Shown: in pieces, positions 5,609 through 8,257 of the stretch
How positions within the stretch are numbered: position 1 is the stretch's first letter
Layout of the letters: each line of letters begins with the position of its first letter
Origin: Gammaproteobacteria bacterium
GTDB lineage: Bacteria; Pseudomonadota; Gammaproteobacteria; Arenicellales; Poriferihabitantaceae
Assembly (NCBI GenBank): GCA_009839585.1
Contig: VXPI01000324.1
Span: forward strand, 1-8,257
DNA: 8,257 bases
Reading direction: 5' to 3'
The notes under the pieces: generated by a model
What the model was told of the DNA's origin: nothing
The model's input: only the letters and a program-made list of their open reading frames with translations
Database searches by the model: none
Position numbers and translations under genes: made by a program

Positions 5609-7039
5609 ATGCACCAGAAGAACGCCCTTGTCCTAGCCGCTGCCATTGCGACTCTTTCACTTATAGGTTGCGGCGGCGGTGGAACGGGTGGTGGTAACGG
5701 AATGATTCAGCAACCGGGTTCGATGGACCCACCCGCAAATGAATCCCCTGGCACTTCGGAACTTGCACGATTAGCGGGCCAGCCTATACAGGAATCCAAT
5801 AGCGATCTGGCATGGTATGCAAGTCCGCAAATCGACCTGCCGGTGAGCGGGCTGGACGGACTGCAGGTTACCCGCCCGAATATCGGTGGTGGGGCGCTTC
5901 CACGCATTCAGTTTGATCGTGACTTGTCCTACATTCTGGAACCATCACTGAGGTACGCAGATGACTCCGGTGCCCGTACAAGACTCGAGACTGTATCCTT
6001 CTTGATTTGGAAAATGACCAACCTGGCATATACCCAATGGACCCGACACTTGAATTACCATCCCGGTGAGCTGTTCCTGATAGTCGGAGACGGTCCTGAT
6101 GACAGCCTCACTCGCCACGATACCGATACTATCGCTGTCGCATACTTTGATGGAAACAGTATCGTGTTGACAACGGAATGGATTACACACAACTACCGAC
6201 TGCTTTCAACTGGAAACGACACCCTGACTCTCCAGGCCACGCAGGAACTGTTCTTTGTCATTTCTCATGAATCGGGGCACCAGTTCGGCTACACAAATTC
6301 AGGCGGTAATACCGAAGGTTGCGGTGACAGTCCAGTTCCGTGTCATGCACCAGCCGGTTCCGGAAGCCTTATGAGCTATGATCATCTAGAGGGCCGAAGT
6401 GTACGATACAACGTGACGGAAGAAGATGTCCGTCATATACCGAATGCAGCCTGGAATGACTCAAATGTTGATCGCTACGAAGTAGCGAAAACAGGCGAAT
6501 CGATGTTTATCGACAGTTGGGGCGTCTGGATTGACCATGAGTTTGAAGTCAGCGGACAAACCGCCCCTGGAAGAATACATGGCGGTAATCTGAATATAGT
6601 GGACAACATAACCGGAACAGGCTGGGTGAATGGCCGTGCTTCAACTGGCGTTGTTCTGACCGGGAATGCAACATGGAGTGGACAGGACAATTTTCTTGGG
6701 GTTGATCTCACCCCAAGATTCCTGGGAGCATTGTTACGGGCAGATGCGAACCTTCGCTACACTTTTTCCAGTGGCAACCTGAATCTCCGGGTCAACAACT
6801 TCGAGGCTCACTACCAGGATGGTTCGGGTAGTGCAAAATGGCATGAACATGATTTTCCTGATGATGATTTCGGCGACTTTTCCTACGACATGCGATGTAA
6901 CTCCGTGAAATGCTCGAGCAACGTTGTGAATACGAACTGGTACGCGAGTGACGAGGGTGACCCGACTGGCTATGTTGGCGGAGTTGTCCATGACGCTGCC
7001 AACCGGTACGCCGGCTCATTTGTCGCGCAAAAGGACTGA
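5609..7039 (+). CDS. Secreted lipoprotein with metzincin-like protease motif and C-terminal beta-barrel-like domain
   Basis: A 476-residue predicted lipoprotein. Residues 1-21 form a signal peptide ending in a lipobox (L18-I-G-C21), then a glycine-rich and Pro/Gly linker to about 45, so it is lipid-anchored in the envelope. Residues about 120-290 look like a zinc metallopeptidase: H220-E-S-G-H224-Q-F-G227-Y matches HExxHxxG, and S253-L-M255-S-Y is a metzincin-type Met-turn. The usual third ligand position (230) is Asn, not His or Asp; H246 beside C245, or H259, might replace it. C238 and C245 probably form a disulphide. Residues about 300-476 are rich in alternating hydrophobic strands and end GYVGGVV...NRYAGSFVAQKD, which resembles C-terminal barrels of TbpB-like surface lipoproteins. 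Start ATG 5609 gives the complete signal peptide but has a poor ribosome site. The substrate is unknown. Confidence 0.85.
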   Translation: MHQKNALVLAAAIATLSLIGCGGGGTGGGNGMIQQPGSMDPPANESPGTSELARLAGQPIQESNSDLAWYASPQIDLPVSGLDGLQVTRPNIGGGALPRIQFDRDLSYILEPSLRYADDSGARTRLETVSFLIWKMTNLAYTQWTRHLNYHPGELFLIVGDGPDDSLTRHDTDTIAVAYFDGNSIVLTTEWITHNYRLLSTGNDTLTLQATQELFFVISHESGHQFGYTNSGGNTEGCGDSPVPCHAPAGSGSLMSYDHLEGRSVRYNVTEEDVRHIPNAAWNDSNVDRYEVAKTGESMFIDSWGVWIDHEFEVSGQTAPGRIHGGNLNIVDNITGTGWVNGRASTGVVLTGNATWSGQDNFLGVDLTPRFLGALLRADANLRYTFSSGNLNLRVNNFEAHYQDGSGSAKWHEHDFPDDDFGDFSYDMRCNSVKCSSNVVNTNWYASDEGDPTGYVGGVVHDAANRYAGSFVAQKD

Positions 7040-7129
7040 AACCGTACGACACAATCTGGCACCTTTTGGCCAGTTGCGGCAGGGGTGATCTGGAACATGA
7101 TCTCTGGATCATTGTGAAAAACAACGTTG

Positions 7130-7175
7130 AAACCCATTGCTGGATAGCCACATGTCCCATTGGCAAATCCTCCTT
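7130..7175 (+). repeat. Dispersed repeat, copy B
   Basis: This is the second copy of the 46-47 base repeat (see 5171-5217), in the same orientation, lying between the lipoprotein stop and the aminotransferase start. Similarity may continue upstream, since TTGTGAAAAACAAC at 7112-7125 matches 13 of 14 bases at 4972-4985. A short palindrome, ATGATC (7097-7102) and GATCAT (7107-7112), lies just before it. Confidence 0.65.
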
Positions 7176-7183
7176 GCACAGAT

Positions 7184-8257
7184 ATGAAAACAGTCCGAAC
7201 GAAAGCAGTACTGGATATTGATTTGAGCGATCCCGGCCCAATACCGGAGAAGACGATTGATAAAGCCGTTTCCCTGATGCGGACGGGTCGGTTACACCGC
7301 TATGGCGAATTTGCCGAGTCCGAGCCCCATGTGTCTCTGTTTGAGGAAGAATTTGCTTCCTGCCTCGGCTCAAAATACGCAGTGGCAGTCAATTCAGGTG
7401 GGGCTGCCTTGTTCCTGGCTCTCAAGGTGGCGAATATTGGGCCGGGTGATAACGTACTAGTCAACGCCTTCAATCTCGCTCCGGTTCCCGGCGCAATTGA
7501 TCACGTGGGCGCAAAACCGGTACCAGTTGAGACATGTGATGACTTCCTAATCAATCTGGAAAACCTTGAACGACTTGCATCCGAAAACCAGGCGAAAGCA
7601 CTGCTCTTGACCCACATGCGTGGGCATATTGCCAACATGCAGGAGGTGATGCGAATTTGTGAACAGTCGAGACTGTTACTGATTGAGGATTGTGCACATA
7701 CCATGGGCGCCAAATGGGATGGTCAATTCACCGGCCGCTTTGGACAACTTGGCTGTTTCAGCTCCCAGACCTACAAACACATCAATTCGGGGGAAGGAGG
7801 AATACTCGTTACCGATGATGCAGACATGGCAACCAAGGCGATTCTCTACTCGGGATCATACATGTTTTATGGGCAACACCGGAGCATGCCTTCCGTCGAT
7901 GTGTTTGAGAGTTGGAAACAGCAAATTCCGAATTACAGTATGCGCATGTCGAATCTTTCCGCCTGCCTCCTTCGTGACCAGCTCAATCAGATTCCAGAAC
8001 GGGCGAGAATATGGAACGAACGCTATCGCTGGCTGGAATCAAGATTGAATCAGGTTCCAGACATTGTGGTTCCACCTCGAGACCCTCGCGAAGAATTTGT
8101 GGGAAGTTCCATCCAGTTCCACCTGAACCTGCCACCCGAAAACATTGACCGGATTGTCGTTCGGTGTGGCAAGCGCAATGTGGCTATCAAGTGGTTTGGC
8201 CGCAAACATCCAGTTGGGTACACCAGCCAGTATTTTCATTGGGGATATATGGACCCT
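7184..8257 (+). CDS. DegT/DnrJ/EryC1/StrS-family PLP aminotransferase, right end cut by the window
   Basis: The frame stays open for 358 codons from ATG 7184 to the window edge; family members are usually about 370-450 residues, so only the C-terminus is missing. These fold-type I PLP enzymes mostly transfer an amino group to keto-sugars or cyclitols in surface polysaccharide or natural-product pathways. Visible landmarks are N70-SGGAALFLAL (phosphate-binding region), P87-GD, I167-E-D169-CAH172-x-x-GA (Asp contacting the pyridine nitrogen) and F192-SSQTYK198-HINSGEGG, where K198 should form the Schiff base with PLP. It therefore looks catalytically intact as far as seen. The sugar substrate cannot be told. 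There is no Shine-Dalgarno sequence before ATG 7184, and the repeat copy B ends 8 bases upstream; a TTG at 7160 in frame is a less likely start. Codon use looks like that of the neighbouring genes. Confidence 0.92.
   Translation, partial: MKTVRTKAVLDIDLSDPGPIPEKTIDKAVSLMRTGRLHRYGEFAESEPHVSLFEEEFASCLGSKYAVAVNSGGAALFLALKVANIGPGDNVLVNAFNLAPVPGAIDHVGAKPVPVETCDDFLINLENLERLASENQAKALLLTHMRGHIANMQEVMRICEQSRLLLIEDCAHTMGAKWDGQFTGRFGQLGCFSSQTYKHINSGEGGILVTDDADMATKAILYSGSYMFYGQHRSMPSVDVFESWKQQIPNYSMRMSNLSACLLRDQLNQIPERARIWNERYRWLESRLNQVPDIVVPPRDPREEFVGSSIQFHLNLPPENIDRIVVRCGKRNVAIKWFGRKHPVGYTSQYFHWGYMDP

Noticed and set aside
7056..7073. CTGGC/GCCAG hairpin after the lipoprotein stop as a terminator
   Set aside because: The stem is only five base pairs with an 8-base loop and has no T-run after it.
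6792..7373. Long open frame on the minus strand (193 codons)
   Set aside because: It lies antisense to the lipoprotein end and the aminotransferase start, both of which have clear family motifs; its own protein is Ser/Arg-rich with no recognisable motif.
1..8257. CRISPR array, tRNA or rRNA genes
   Set aside because: I saw no regularly spaced repeats, no cloverleaf candidates and no rRNA-like sequence.

Overview
The window looks like a chromosomal segment of a gammaproteobacterium with moderate GC. The main clue is the pair pepA (leucyl aminopeptidase, 2075-3595) and holC (DNA polymerase III chi, 1589-2056), adjacent on the minus strand; this gene order and a recognisable chi subunit are typical of Gammaproteobacteria and close relatives. 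I cannot name the genus. Both sides of this core pair look like accessory DNA: the usual neighbour after holC (valS) is not here, and upstream of pepA there is a toxin-antitoxin pair instead of the lptF/lptG genes that are often divergent from it.

Layout. 1-207: no gene seen. 208-1552 (minus): a two-gene unit downstream of holC, made of a GIY-YIG-type nuclease-like gene interrupted by one in-frame amber codon, then an intact YaaA/DUF6884-like gene 7 bases later. 1589-3595 (minus): holC and pepA, 18 bases apart, with a plausible sigma-70 promoter about 80-110 bases upstream of pepA. 3596-4011: no convincing gene. 4012-4658 (minus): a complete vapBC type II toxin-antitoxin operon with a 4-base overlap and an AT-rich palindrome covering its -10 box. 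4711-5212: no gene, but several inverted repeats. 5213-5495 (plus): the decayed C-terminal end of an integrase-core (IS481/IS3-like) transposase with two 1-base deletions. 5609-7039 (plus): a lipoprotein with a metzincin-like HExxHxxG zinc-protease motif and a C-terminal beta-rich domain resembling the barrels of TbpB-type surface lipoproteins. 7184-8257 (plus): a DegT/DnrJ/EryC1/StrS aminotransferase that runs off the right edge, so no stop codon is visible.

A 46-47 bp repeat (about 85% identical by eye) occurs in direct orientation at 5171-5217 and 7130-7175, so it brackets the transposase remnant plus the lipoprotein gene. The second copy ends 8 bases before the aminotransferase start.

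Functionally only two sets clearly work together: vapB with vapC, and possibly the GIY-YIG/YaaA-like pair. The pair is the best candidate for an undescribed module. Both domains belong to nucleic-acid-related families, but no activity can be shown from sequence and the first gene is broken or recoded here. All functional assignments come from motif recognition without database searches.
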